From an uncultured Roseobacter sp. (GTDB taxonomy: Bacteria > Pseudomonadota > Alphaproteobacteria > Rhodobacterales > Rhodobacteraceae), in assembly GCF_947491795.1 (NCBI RefSeq), contig NZ_CANLKW010000003.1, positions 434,001-498,000 on the forward strand: a stretch of DNA of 64,000 nucleotides, in the 5' to 3' direction. A program made the position numbers and the translations under genes. Under the pieces are notes generated by a model. The model was not told the DNA's origin, did no database searches, and saw only the letters and a list, made by a program, of their open reading frames with translations. Positions 35,740-45,465 of the stretch are shown piece by piece; within the stretch, counting starts at the first letter, position 1; the number at the start of each line of letters is the position of its first letter.

Positions 35740-36765
35740 TCAGTCCGCCTTTGGGCCGGCGAGCGACCCGCGCAGGCAGACTTTGGCCTCCAACTGCACT
35801 GTCTGGCCTGTGATGCCTTTCTGGACCATCGCAAGCAGCGTGCGCGCGGCCCGTCGTCCCATTTCCCTGTGCGGCACATGAACTGTCGTCAGCGGCGGGG
35901 TCAGGATACCCGCCAGCTCGATGTCATCAAATCCGGTGACAGATACATCACGCGGGACTTCTATGCCCATTTCCCCGGCAGCCTTCAGTGCGCCTGCAGC
36001 CAGCACATCATTTCCACAAATAACTGCGGTCGGAGGGGTATCCGCTTGCATCAGATTATGGAAAGCCTCTGCTCCGTTTGCGATATCATAAGGGGTTTCA
36101 ATAACCGGTACCCCGGCCATATCCAGACCGGCAGCTGTTACCGCATCTGAAATGCCTTCGACCCGGCGCCTTGCCCGGTCATTTCCGTCCGTAATCCCCG
36201 AAATGACACCAATCCTGGTGTGGCCCAATGCGAGGACTTCTTCTGTCAGCGAACGCATGGCACGCCGGTTGTCAAAGCCGATAGACGGCAACTCCGCGTC
36301 GGCCTCGTAGCTCCAGGCCGCCAGGGCCGGCGTTCCCTGTTTCCTGAGGAATTCAGACACAGTTTTGGTCCGGTCATGCCCGATCAGGAGCAACCCGTCA
36401 GCACCGCGGGCAATCAGAGCTTTGATCTGCTCCTCTTCGATCTGAGGGTCATAAGCAGAACTTGAAACCAGCAGCGTGTATCCGCCCGCACGCAGCTCTT
36501 CCTGAAAAGCCTGAAGCCCACGTGCAAAGATCGCGTTTTCCATGGTCGGGATAACGGCACCGATGGTGTAGGTGCGTTTGGCCGCCATCGCTCTGGCACC
36601 AAAGTTCGGCGTATACCCCAGTTGATTGATCACCTCGAGCACGCGCTTGCGGGTGTGCTCGACGACCTGTTCAGGCGAGTTGAGACATCGCGAAACGGTC
36701 GCGGTCGAGACACCGGCAGTCTTGGCGACATCATACAATGTCGGAACGGACCTGTTTGATGTCAT
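35740..36765 (-). CDS. LacI-family transcriptional regulator (GntR-like)
   Basis: VPTLYDVAKTAGVSTATVSRCLNSPEQVVEHTRKRVLEVINQLGYTPNFGARAMAAKRTYTIGAVIPTMENAIFARGLQAFQEEL; start at MTSNRSV (track 36873). Confidence 0.92.
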   Translation of the reverse strand: MTSNRSVPTLYDVAKTAGVSTATVSRCLNSPEQVVEHTRKRVLEVINQLGYTPNFGARAMAAKRTYTIGAVIPTMENAIFARGLQAFQEELRAGGYTLLVSSSAYDPQIEEEQIKALIARGADGLLLIGHDRTKTVSEFLRKQGTPALAAWSYEADAELPSIGFDNRRAMRSLTEEVLALGHTRIGVISGITDGNDRARRRVEGISDAVTAAGLDMAGVPVIETPYDIANGAEAFHNLMQADTPPTAVICGNDVLAAGALKAAGEMGIEVPRDVSVTGFDDIELAGILTPPLTTVHVPHREMGRRAARTLLAMVQKGITGQTVQLEAKVCLRGSLAGPKAD

Positions 36766-36904
36766 TTCCTGACGCCTTCGGGCATTATTGATCCATTCAG
36801 TCTCATAAAAACAGTATGCAGGCCATTTCTGATAAAGTAAATCATTGCAGTCACTGCAAAATCCTTCCGGCACGACGCGGTATAGTTGCAGGTATCATAT
36901 GAAA

Positions 36905-36941
36905 TGTAAGCCGTTGCATTAAGTTAATGTAACGGCTTACA
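36905..36941. promoter_or_regulatory. 37-bp near-perfect palindrome, putative LacI-family operator
   Basis: TGTAAGCCGTT G CATTAA G TTAATG T AACGGCTTACA; 11-bp outer and 6-bp inner arms, one mismatched pair; between lacI-type gene and TRAP operon. Confidence 0.75.
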
Positions 36942-36978
36942 CTCAAATCACGAACCGATTCTGTACGGAGTTTTCCCG

Positions 36979-37164
36979 ATGTTTCTTGCTGCTTCAGCTG
37001 TGGTTTTCGCCATTTTTGCCGTGAACGTCGCACTGGGTGCTTTCACAGGAAACGTGTTTATGGGGGACGTCTCAGAAATGCTGGTTCTTTTTGCTGCTTC
37101 GATCCTTTTCGTCGTGGCAATTCTGAAAAAAGAAGCTGACCGGAAAAATAAAGACGGCGGCTGA
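36979..37164 (+). CDS. Small hydrophobic membrane protein (61 aa) preceding the TRAP transporter genes
   Basis: MFLAASAVVFAIFAVNVALGAFTGNVFMGDVSEMLVLFAASILFVVAILKKEADRKNKDGG; two hydrophobic segments, co-oriented with TRAP genes, stop 23 nt before the next start. Confidence 0.65.
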   Translation: MFLAASAVVFAIFAVNVALGAFTGNVFMGDVSEMLVLFAASILFVVAILKKEADRKNKDGG

Positions 37165-37186
37165 CTGTCCAATGGGAGGACGAAGA

Positions 37187-38335
37187 TTGGATAACGAACG
37201 CAAAGAACTGGCCTCGGCAGAGCGCCGGAATTTTCTGAAGCTTGCGACGACAGGCAGCTTCACTGCAGCGCTGGTTGCTGGTGCCGCTGGCACGCTCTGG
37301 TCGACAGAGGCCGCGGCCCAGACAGCCAACGAAGAGCGTGACCGGGAAAAGGCAGCCGAACACATCATGACAGTTGCCACGGCCTATGTGCTGGGCGCGT
37401 CACGCAGCTACCCCATCATGCAACTGGACCTCAAAGAGAACATCCAGAACGCCACAAACGGCAAGATCTACGTCAAACTGGCCCCGGGCGGTCAGCTTGG
37501 CGCGGGTGGTTCGCTCGTACAAAAAGTACAGGGCGGCACCATTCAGGCAGCCCAGCATTCGCTGTCGAACTTTGCACCATTCGCCTCGACAGTTGACCTG
37601 ATCAACATGCCGTATCTGTGCGGTTCCAACCAGCGTTTCACCAACCTTGTCACGTCTGACTACTGGAACACTCAGGTGCATCCGGGTGTTGAGGCTGCAG
37701 GCTTCAAGGCTCTGTTCTATGTCAACATCGATCCGCGTGTTGTCGCAGTACGCAAGGGCGGTGCCGGCGCAGTTCTGAGCCCGGGCGACCTGTCAGGTGT
37801 GAAATTCCGCGTGCCAGGCTCGAAGATGCTGCAGCAATACTACCGTATGGTCGGTGCGAACCCGACGCCGGTGGCGTGGGGCGAGACGCCTTCCGCGATC
37901 AAGCAGGGCGTTGCAGACGCGCTCGATCCTTCTGTTGGCGCTCTTTATGTCTTTGGCTTTAAGGACATCCTGAGCCATGTGACCTTTACCCAGGCGGTGC
38001 CGGACAGTCAGGTCTATTCGTGCAATCTGGAATGGTTCAACAGTCTGCCGGCGGATGTGCAGGAAGGTGTGATGTGGGGGTCAGAGATGACCGCACACCA
38101 GAACCTCTCCAAAGTGCCCTCAGCCCGTGCCTATGCGATGTCAGAACTGGCGAAATCCGGTGTCGAATTCCACTCGCTCAGCAGCGATCAGCTGGCCGAG
38201 TGGCAGGATGCAGGTGGCTATCAGCGGTCCGAATGGGACCCCTTCAAGACCGAACTCGCCGGATCGATGGATGCCTTTGCCAAGCTGGAAGAAGCAGCGG
38301 GCACGCAAGGAAAATACTACGTCCACGACGCGTAA
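37187..38335 (+). CDS. TRAP transporter substrate-binding protein (DctP family) with Tat-type signal
   Basis: ERRNFLKLATTGSFTAALVAGAAGT signal; KIYVKLAPGGQLGAGGSLVQKVQGGTIQAAQ; DLSGVKFRVPGSKMLQQYYRMVGANPTPVAWGETPSAIKQGVADALD. TTG 37187 probable start. Confidence 0.9.
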   Translation: MDNERKELASAERRNFLKLATTGSFTAALVAGAAGTLWSTEAAAQTANEERDREKAAEHIMTVATAYVLGASRSYPIMQLDLKENIQNATNGKIYVKLAPGGQLGAGGSLVQKVQGGTIQAAQHSLSNFAPFASTVDLINMPYLCGSNQRFTNLVTSDYWNTQVHPGVEAAGFKALFYVNIDPRVVAVRKGGAGAVLSPGDLSGVKFRVPGSKMLQQYYRMVGANPTPVAWGETPSAIKQGVADALDPSVGALYVFGFKDILSHVTFTQAVPDSQVYSCNLEWFNSLPADVQEGVMWGSEMTAHQNLSKVPSARAYAMSELAKSGVEFHSLSSDQLAEWQDAGGYQRSEWDPFKTELAGSMDAFAKLEEAAGTQGKYYVHDA

Positions 38336-38344
38336 ACACCCCAG

Positions 38345-38369
38345 CGGGCACCTTTGGGTGCCCGTTTTT
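38345..38369 (+). terminator. Intra-operon hairpin with T-tract between TRAP P and Q subunits
   Basis: cgggcacc tttg ggtgcccg TTTTT; perfect 8-bp stem 10 nt after the SBP stop. Confidence 0.85.
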
Positions 38370-38443
38370 CCGTCCGCCCAGACTTTCAGAACCGGCCGGG
38401 TGCCGGAGCGGGTGGATTCCATACTCTGACAATCGGATGCCCT

Positions 38444-38956
38444 ATGGATATTCTGCGCCGAATTGACCGCGATGCCGAACGCTGGCTGCTCCTGACCTTT
38501 TACGTAATGCTCGTCATCACAATGGCTGTCGAAGTTCTGCGACGGGAGATTTTCGCATATTCCTCAATCTGGGGAGAGGAGATCGTCCGGTATTCGTTCA
38601 TCTACCTTGCCTGGATCGGTGCCGCTGCGGCGGTCAAGGAACGTGCACATATCCGCATCGACGTTCTGATGCATTACCTGCCGCCGCGTCCCAGGGCACT
38701 GCTCTATATTTTCGGAGACCTGGTGATGTTTGCTGTGGCGATCATCGCCCTCTACTGGTCGTTTGAAACCGTTCATGTGTCAGCAAAATTCGGGTCGGTG
38801 ACTGACGGGCTGCGTGTATCGAAAGTCTGGTTTCTGATGGCTGTGCCTGCTGGTTTTGCCCTGATGGTCTGGAGACTTCTTCAATCTTTCGCGTGTGATC
38901 TGCGCTCTCTCAGGGACGGAACACCCGTCTTTGAGGGCGACAAGCTGTTTGACTGA
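38444..38956 (+). CDS. TRAP transporter small permease subunit (DctQ family)
   Basis: SSIWGEEIVRYSFIYLAWIGAAAAVKERAHIRIDVLMHYLPPR; start ATG 38444. Confidence 0.9.
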   Translation: MDILRRIDRDAERWLLLTFYVMLVITMAVEVLRREIFAYSSIWGEEIVRYSFIYLAWIGAAAAVKERAHIRIDVLMHYLPPRPRALLYIFGDLVMFAVAIIALYWSFETVHVSAKFGSVTDGLRVSKVWFLMAVPAGFALMVWRLLQSFACDLRSLRDGTPVFEGDKLFD

Positions 38957-38967
38957 GGAGACAGGCA

Positions 38968-40296
38968 ATGCTTTGGAATACCCTCAATCAGACCGTTGAA
39001 CTGGGCTGGGATTTTTACGTCCCCGTCATCATGTTTGTTGTGCTCATCGCGCTGGCGGTGCCCGTCTGGGCGGCAATCGGATCAGCAGCTATTGTAATGC
39101 TGGTCATGTCCGGCGACCTGCCGCTGAGCCTTGTTGGCGAGAGCCTTTTCGCCGGCATTGATGCCTTTGCTCTGACGGCTGTGCCGCTTTTTATCCTGAC
39201 GGGTGACGTACTGGTGCGTACGGGGCTGTCCCGCAAGTTTCTGGATGTTGCAGAAGCACTGACCTGCTTTGCCAAGGGGGGCTTTGGCTCTGCAACGGTG
39301 CTGGTCTGCGGTATGTTTGCCGCCATATCCGGCTCGGACGCCGCGGGTGCCGCGGCGGTGGGCCGCATGACAATCGACCGCCTTGTGGAAAGCGGATACC
39401 CCCGCCCCTACGCCTGTGCGCTCGTCGCTGCCGGCGCCTGTACGGGCATCCTGATCCCGCCCTCCATCGCCTATATTATCATCGGCCTGGTGCTGGGTAT
39501 ATCGGCATCAACGCTCTTCCTTGCCGCTCTCATCCCCGGACTGGCCATTCTGATATCAATCCTGGCAACCAATATCGTCATGAACCGGCTTTATGGCTGG
39601 GAAGGTGGCGGGAACATGTCCATGGCCGAATGGTTCAGCAATCTGCTGCGTTCCCTGAAATCCGGTTGGTATGCATTCATCGTGCCCGGGATCATCTTTT
39701 ACGGGATCTTTTCCGGTCGCCTGACACCCACCGAAGCCGGCGCCACAGCCGTTGTCGTTACCATCATCATGGGCTTTATCCTCGGCACCCTGCGTTTTGC
39801 CGACTTTCCCGCCATGCTGGTCAGTTCCGCCAAGGTGAACGGCGTTATTCTGCCGATCATAGCCTTCTCTGCGCCACTCGCCGAGGCGCTGGCAATCATG
39901 GGCGTGCCTCAGGGTTTTGTGACCTCCGTCACCTCTTTGACGGATGATCCTGCAATGCTGATCCTGCTGATGATCTGCATTCTCGTGGCGGCTGGGTGCG
40001 TTATGGAAACAACGCCGAACATTGTGATCCTTGCGCCGATCCTCAAGCCACTGGCCGACAACATCGGCATGAACGAAATCCAGTTCTGCATCATGATGAT
40101 CACAGCTCTGGGTGTTGGCTTTATTACACCTCCCCTCGGCCTCAATCTCTTTGTTGTCTCAGGGATCACGGGCGAATCCATTCTCAAGATTGCCTACCGT
40201 GCCGTACCGTTTGTGCTCTTTATGCTCGCCGTGACGTTGCTGATTGCCTACGTTCCGGCGATTTCGACTTCACTGTTGCCAGAGATTTACCGATAA
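38968..40296 (+). CDS. TRAP transporter large permease subunit (DctM family)
   Basis: VPLFILTGDVLVRTGLSRKFLDVAEAL; MFAAISGSDAAGAAAVGRMTIDRLVESGYPRPYACALVAAGACTGILIPPSIAYIIIG; GVGFITPPLGLNLFVVSG. Confidence 0.95.
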   Translation: MLWNTLNQTVELGWDFYVPVIMFVVLIALAVPVWAAIGSAAIVMLVMSGDLPLSLVGESLFAGIDAFALTAVPLFILTGDVLVRTGLSRKFLDVAEALTCFAKGGFGSATVLVCGMFAAISGSDAAGAAAVGRMTIDRLVESGYPRPYACALVAAGACTGILIPPSIAYIIIGLVLGISASTLFLAALIPGLAILISILATNIVMNRLYGWEGGGNMSMAEWFSNLLRSLKSGWYAFIVPGIIFYGIFSGRLTPTEAGATAVVVTIIMGFILGTLRFADFPAMLVSSAKVNGVILPIIAFSAPLAEALAIMGVPQGFVTSVTSLTDDPAMLILLMICILVAAGCVMETTPNIVILAPILKPLADNIGMNEIQFCIMMITALGVGFITPPLGLNLFVVSGITGESILKIAYRAVPFVLFMLAVTLLIAYVPAISTSLLPEIYR

Positions 40297-40432
40297 ACGG
40301 ATCTGTGTCCGGGTGATTTGATACGTGTCAATGTGCCCGGACAAAAGGTATCCTATGCTATAGCCTGGGTGTTCCGAACCAATGGCCGCCTGAAACACTG
40401 GGCGCACCGGGCGCGCATGACGGAGGAAAAAC

Positions 40433-40843
40433 ATGTACAAGAATATTATCGTCCCAATGGCACTGGATCACGGGGTGTCGCCTCAGTCTCTGGAAATCGC
40501 CCGGGCATTGCTGGAGCAGGGCGGCACGATCACTGCCCTGCACGTTTATGAAGCGCCCGAAGGTTCAGTAAGCGCGTATGTGGACGAGGAGACAATGCGC
40601 GCGGCGTATGAAAAGGCCGCAGAACGCCTGAAAGAAAAGGTCAGCGGCATTGAAGGCGTGACCGCGGTGATCGTCAGAGGGCACTCTGCCCGCACGATCA
40701 TCGACTATGCGGTCGAGAACGCAGCCGATTGCATTGTCATGGGCTCACACAAGCCGGGCATCAGAGACTATTTTCTGGGATCAACCGCTTCGCACGTTGT
40801 GCGACATGCAAAATGCGCAGTTCATGTGCACCGGGACAGCTGA
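40433..40843 (+). CDS. universal stress protein (UspA family)
   Basis: MYKNIIVPMALDHGVSPQSLEIARALLEQGGTITALHVYEAPEG and CIVMGSHKPGIRDYFLGSTASHVVRHAKCAVHVHR. Confidence 0.92.
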   Translation: MYKNIIVPMALDHGVSPQSLEIARALLEQGGTITALHVYEAPEGSVSAYVDEETMRAAYEKAAERLKEKVSGIEGVTAVIVRGHSARTIIDYAVENAADCIVMGSHKPGIRDYFLGSTASHVVRHAKCAVHVHRDS

Positions 40844-41338
40844 GCGTTCAACTTTCGTATTTCAAAGAAGCAAATCTGAGCCACCACTCGGTTCGTACCG
40901 CGTGGCGTTTTTGGGTCACAGGTTTCGGCAAAGCACGCAGTATGACGCGTCTTTGCAAGTCCAGCCGTTGTGATCTCAAACCGTCAATTCAGGGTTTTGA
41001 ATTGCTGCGGGAACACTGCATGCCGAGATCGGAGCACTGTACACGAGCCCGTCTTATTCATAACTGCCAAGGGTTCACCAACATGTTCAGGCAACCCTTC
41101 CCGGAAACGTTCGAGGGCGCGCGCAACCGCATCATCCGGCGGCATATATCGGTAGCTGTGCTCGATCACCTGACGCCAGACGTCTGTGCCAGACGTCCCT
41201 GATCCCGGAGCATAGCAAAAAGCTTACTTTGTCGGCTGTGCTCGCCTGACAACGGCCCAAGCGCTTTGACACAGGGGCGTCGTTGAAACCGATGTATGGT
41301 CCGACACAGCCGCGCGTCGAACCATAGTGCTGTGTCAC

Positions 41339-42850
41339 CTATCCCCGGATATACTGCTCCAGAGCAGCGGTTGTGCCTTTGGACCAGATCAACTCCAGCC
41401 AGCCCGCGAACGCAGCTCTGAAAGCGTCATTGTCCGCCAGGGCACCATAGTACTGGCGCTGTTCCAGCCAGCGTTGCGGGTTGTCTTTTGCTTCCAGGGC
41501 TGTCTGGTTCAGGTCATCCCAGAACGGATCGTTCGGCTCGATAGCACTTCCATCTTCACGTGTGCCTGCACACATCCGAGCCCAGAGCGCCTCGACAAGG
41601 CTGAGACCGGAAACGCTGCCGCCTGCAGCAAGTGCGTCTCGCAGGACAGGCAGAATAAAACCGGGGTGGCGGGAAGAGCCGTCAAAGGCAACCCGCCGGG
41701 TCGTGTCGCGTATTTCCCGATTGGCGAAACGTGTTTCAATCAGCTCTGCATAAGCCTGTGGTGTCATGCCCGGCACCGGATCGACCTGCTGTGTAATCTC
41801 GGCTCTCTGAACCTTGCGAAAGAAATCCAGAATTAGGGGATGCGCCATGCATTCAGCGATGGTTCCGCAGGACAACAACTCGCCCGCATTTGCGATAACC
41901 TGGTGACCGCCGTTCAGAATGCGGATTTTCATGGCCTCATAGTCATGCACGCGGTCAGAAAACACAGCGCCAGCTTTGTCCCAGTCGGGACGCCCGGCGC
42001 AGAATTCATCCTCGATGACCCACTGGCGATAATTCTCGTGCGTCACGGGTGCTGAGTCATCGATACCTATGCTCCTGGCGAGGGCTATCTCTGACGGCCC
42101 TGTGGCCGGCACAATGCAGTCGACCATCGAATTCGGGAACGCCGCCTCGTTGTCGATCCACAGGGCGAGTTCGGAATCCGACATCCGTGCCAGTGTTACC
42201 AGTGTCTGGCGCAATACCGCGCCATTGCCCTGCAGATTGTCGCAGCTTTGCGCTGTGAACGGCCCGACACCGGCATCCCTGCGCAGGCGCAGCGCGGCGA
42301 TCATCGCGCCAAAGGCCGTGCGCGGCGCGTCCGGGTGGGCCGCGTCATAAATCATGTCCTCGTGCGTGGAATCAAAGCCACCCGTCGCCGGATCAATATA
42401 GTAGCCGCCTTCTGTGACCGTCAGCGCAACAATCCGTATCGCCGGATCGGCCATCGCCCTGATCAGAGCGCCGTTGCCTTCTTCGATCGGCAGATAATCT
42501 GTCATCGCGCCCGACACTTCTGCTGACATGCCGGTGGGATCAAGTTCTATCAGGGTGGTCAGGCAGTCCTGTGCGAGCAGTTTTTCGCGCATTTTCGCGT
42601 CATAAGGCCGGACACCGGCGCCGATTATTGCCCAATCCTGCGCCAGGCCTTCCTGCATCAGACGATGCAGATACCACGCCTGGTGCGCACGGTGAAAGTT
42701 GCCCAGGCCGATGTGAACGATCCCAGGTGTCAGAGCGGTCCGGTCATATGCCGGGCGCGGAATTCCTGCGGGTACATTGCCCAGCGTCTCGTTGCTCAGG
42801 CGTACTGCCATTTGCGGATCTTGCACTGTATCCCCCATCAGCTCATCCAT
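41339..42850 (-). CDS. mannitol dehydrogenase family protein (polyol dehydrogenase)
   Basis: GIVHIGLGNFHRAHQAWYLHRLMQEG...AGVRPYDAKM...KIRILNGGHQVIANAGELLSCGTIAECMAHP. Start could be ATG 42838. Confidence 0.92.
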   Translation of the reverse strand: MDELMGDTVQDPQMAVRLSNETLGNVPAGIPRPAYDRTALTPGIVHIGLGNFHRAHQAWYLHRLMQEGLAQDWAIIGAGVRPYDAKMREKLLAQDCLTTLIELDPTGMSAEVSGAMTDYLPIEEGNGALIRAMADPAIRIVALTVTEGGYYIDPATGGFDSTHEDMIYDAAHPDAPRTAFGAMIAALRLRRDAGVGPFTAQSCDNLQGNGAVLRQTLVTLARMSDSELALWIDNEAAFPNSMVDCIVPATGPSEIALARSIGIDDSAPVTHENYRQWVIEDEFCAGRPDWDKAGAVFSDRVHDYEAMKIRILNGGHQVIANAGELLSCGTIAECMAHPLILDFFRKVQRAEITQQVDPVPGMTPQAYAELIETRFANREIRDTTRRVAFDGSSRHPGFILPVLRDALAAGGSVSGLSLVEALWARMCAGTREDGSAIEPNDPFWDDLNQTALEAKDNPQRWLEQRQYYGALADNDAFRAAFAGWLELIWSKGTTAALEQYIRG

Positions 42851-43611
42851 TGTCCGCCGTCAACATTGTAGCACTGCGCCACAACGTAGTCGGCATCGTC
42901 ACTTGCCAGAAAAACGGCCATCCCGGTCAGATCTTCCGGCCGGCCCATGCGACCGTAGGGAACACCTGCCGCGACTTCGCGCTTTTTCTGTCCGGGCGCC
43001 TTGTTTTCGTATTTTGCAAAAAAAGCGTCCACGCCGTCCCAGTGCTCACCGTCGACCACGCCCGGGGCGATGGCGTTCACATTGATACCGTGCTCTATCA
43101 GGTTCAGACCCGCAGACTGGGTCAGGCTGATAACGGCTGCCTTGGTCGCGCAATAGACCGCAACCAATGGCTCTCCGCGGCGTCCCGCCTGGCTGGCCAT
43201 ATTGATGATACGGCCTTTTACACCGCGCTCGATCATATGTCTGGCGACAGACTGCATGGTAAAAAGGCAGCCGCCGACATTGATGTCAAACACGCGGTTA
43301 TAGTCAGCGCGGTCAATCTCCGTAATCGGGGCAGCCGTGAAAAGAGCGGCATTGTTGATCAGAATATCAATCTGACCAAAGGTTTCCGCCGTTTTTTCCA
43401 CAGCGGCGTCTATACTCGACTGATCAGTGACATCCATACGGACGGCAATCGCGGACGGCCCGAGCGCGCTGGCAGATGCCTCGGCCCGGGCCATGTCGAT
43501 GTCAGCGATTGCGACCTGCGCGCCTTCTGCGACATAGGCCTCAGCAAAGCTGCGGCCTATGCCCCGCGCTGCCCCTGTGATCAGGGCGGATTTACCCGCC
43601 AGTCTGGTCAT
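42838..43611 (-). CDS. smoS: SDR-family sorbitol (L-iditol 2-) dehydrogenase-like protein
   Basis: [81 protein letters not shown]; embedded in a smo-type operon. Confidence 0.85.
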   Translation of the reverse strand: MTRLAGKSALITGAARGIGRSFAEAYVAEGAQVAIADIDMARAEASASALGPSAIAVRMDVTDQSSIDAAVEKTAETFGQIDILINNAALFTAAPITEIDRADYNRVFDINVGGCLFTMQSVARHMIERGVKGRIINMASQAGRRGEPLVAVYCATKAAVISLTQSAGLNLIEHGINVNAIAPGVVDGEHWDGVDAFFAKYENKAPGQKKREVAAGVPYGRMGRPEDLTGMAVFLASDDADYVVAQCYNVDGGQWMS

Positions 43612-44612
43612 CCGATCCGGAGCCCCTGCGCATCAAAGCGGTGCACAACGTCCTCACGCGGTGTCAGGTAGACCGTATCACCATGCTTGAAGCTGACTTC
43701 ACCATCAGCCCGCACCGTGAGCGTCTCCGCAAGGCCCGTGTCGTGCACGTGGAAGAATGTATCAGAGCCAAGGTGTTCAGATACACCTACGCGCCCTTTC
43801 CACGCTCCTTCCGTGCCCGAAATCGCAATGTGCTCAGGGCGCACGCCGACTGTGTGAGCATCGTATTTGGCAGCCTCTGCTCCCTCAACGAAGTTCATTT
43901 TAGGTGACCCGATGAACCCGGCCACAAAAAGGTTGCGCGGTGCTTTGTACAGTTCCAGCGGGCTGCCGACCTGTTCGATATGACCGGCGCGCAGCACGAC
44001 GATCTTGTCGGCCATTGTCATGGCCTCGACCTGGTCGTGGGTCACATAGATCATCGTTGTCTCAAGCCGCTTGTGCAACTCGCTGATTTCGAGCCGCATA
44101 CCTACCCGCAGAGCCGCATCAAGGTTTGACAGCGGTTCGTCAAAGAGGAATGCAGCAGGTTCACGCACAATCGCCCGGCCAATGGCCACACGTTGTCGCT
44201 GACCCCCGGAGAGCTGACCCGGGCGGCGGTCGATGTAGTCAGCCAGGTTCAGAACGGAAGCCGCATTGTCCACACGGCGATCAATTTCCACCTGATCCAT
44301 CTTTGCCATCCGCAATGGGAAGGCGATGTTCTTGCGAACCGACATATGCGGGTAAAGCGCATAAGACTGGAACACCATGGCCAGGCCGCGTTTTGCAGGT
44401 GGCACGGCTGTCGCGTCCATGCCGTCAATGTCGATGTGACCGGTGGTGATATCCTCAAGCCCGGCGATCAGGCGCAGCAACGTTGACTTACCGCAGCCGG
44501 AGGGCCCGACAAAGACGGTAAACTCGCCGTCTTCGATGGTCAGGTCCAGCGGTGGAATGACCTGTGTTTCGCCGAAACTCTTGGTGACTTTATTGAGTGT
44601 AATACGTCCCAT
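43608..44612 (-). CDS. smoK: polyol ABC transporter ATP-binding protein (SmoK/MalK-like)
   Basis: [65 protein letters not shown]. Confidence 0.88.
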   Translation of the reverse strand: MGRITLNKVTKSFGETQVIPPLDLTIEDGEFTVFVGPSGCGKSTLLRLIAGLEDITTGHIDIDGMDATAVPPAKRGLAMVFQSYALYPHMSVRKNIAFPLRMAKMDQVEIDRRVDNAASVLNLADYIDRRPGQLSGGQRQRVAIGRAIVREPAAFLFDEPLSNLDAALRVGMRLEISELHKRLETTMIYVTHDQVEAMTMADKIVVLRAGHIEQVGSPLELYKAPRNLFVAGFIGSPKMNFVEGAEAAKYDAHTVGVRPEHIAISGTEGAWKGRVGVSEHLGSDTFFHVHDTGLAETLTVRADGEVSFKHGDTVYLTPREDVVHRFDAQGLRIG

Positions 44613-44621
44613 GATATTTTC

Positions 44622-45452
44622 CTATTTCACAGCGCCGAAAGTGAGGCCGCGGACAAGTTGTTTCTGGCTGAACCAGCCAAGGATGAGGATTGGTGCAATC
44701 GCCATTGTCGATGCTGCCGAAAGCTTGGCGTAGAACAGACCCTCAGGGCTGGAGTAACTGGCGATGAACGCGGTAAGCGGTGCCGCATTTACAGCTGTCA
44801 GGTTCAGCGTCCAGAAGGCTTCGTTCCAGGCGAGGATAAAGTTCAGCAACAGAGTGGATGCGATACCCGGGATGGCCATCGGTGTGAGAACGTAAAGGAT
44901 CTCTTCCCTGAGGCTTGCCCCGTCCATCCGCGCAGCTTCCAGAATCTCACCCGGAATTTCGCGGAAGTAGGTGTAAAGCATCCAGACAATGATCGGCAGG
45001 TTGATCAGCATCAGTACGATCACCAGACCAAAGCGGCTGTCCAGCAGTCCCAGTTTGATAAAGCCCAGGTAGATGGGGTAAAGCACACCCACCGCCGGAA
45101 GCATTTTTGTGGACAGCATCCAGAGCAGGATGTCTTTGGTCCGCCTCGAAGGGACGAACGCCATCGACCAGGCCGCTGGCACCGCGATGATCAGACCCAG
45201 AACAGTAGACCCCCCCGCGATGATAACCGAGTTCCACAGGAACTTCATGTAGTTGGATCGCTCCTGGACGACGGCGTAGTTTTCCAGCGTCCAGTCAAAG
45301 AACAGAAAGATCGGTGGATCGTTGATCGCCTGCGCTTCTGTCTTAAAGCTGGTCAGAATGGTCCAGAGGATCGGGAAGAAGATCAGCAGACCAATTGCCC
45401 ATGCAATGGTGGTGTTCAGGATCTTGCGGTTTGTTGTGACAGTTCGTGCCAT
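44622..45452 (-). CDS. smoG: polyol ABC transporter permease (SmoG-like)
   Basis: ILWTILTSFKTEAQAINDPP; EILEAARMDGASLREEILYVLTPMAIPGIASTLLLNFILAWNEAFW. Confidence 0.87.
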   Translation of the reverse strand: MARTVTTNRKILNTTIAWAIGLLIFFPILWTILTSFKTEAQAINDPPIFLFFDWTLENYAVVQERSNYMKFLWNSVIIAGGSTVLGLIIAVPAAWSMAFVPSRRTKDILLWMLSTKMLPAVGVLYPIYLGFIKLGLLDSRFGLVIVLMLINLPIIVWMLYTYFREIPGEILEAARMDGASLREEILYVLTPMAIPGIASTLLLNFILAWNEAFWTLNLTAVNAAPLTAFIASYSSPEGLFYAKLSAASTMAIAPILILGWFSQKQLVRGLTFGAVK

Positions 45453-45465
45453 GTTCGACCCCCTC

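Noticed and set aside
40307-40342. gtccggg-N22-cccggac inverted repeat after dctM considered as a terminator
   Set aside because: Large loop and no T-tract; followed directly by the usp gene, so termination is not supported.
42571-43671. 366-aa plus-strand ORF
   Set aside because: Antisense to mannitol and sorbitol dehydrogenase genes, which have strong family motifs.
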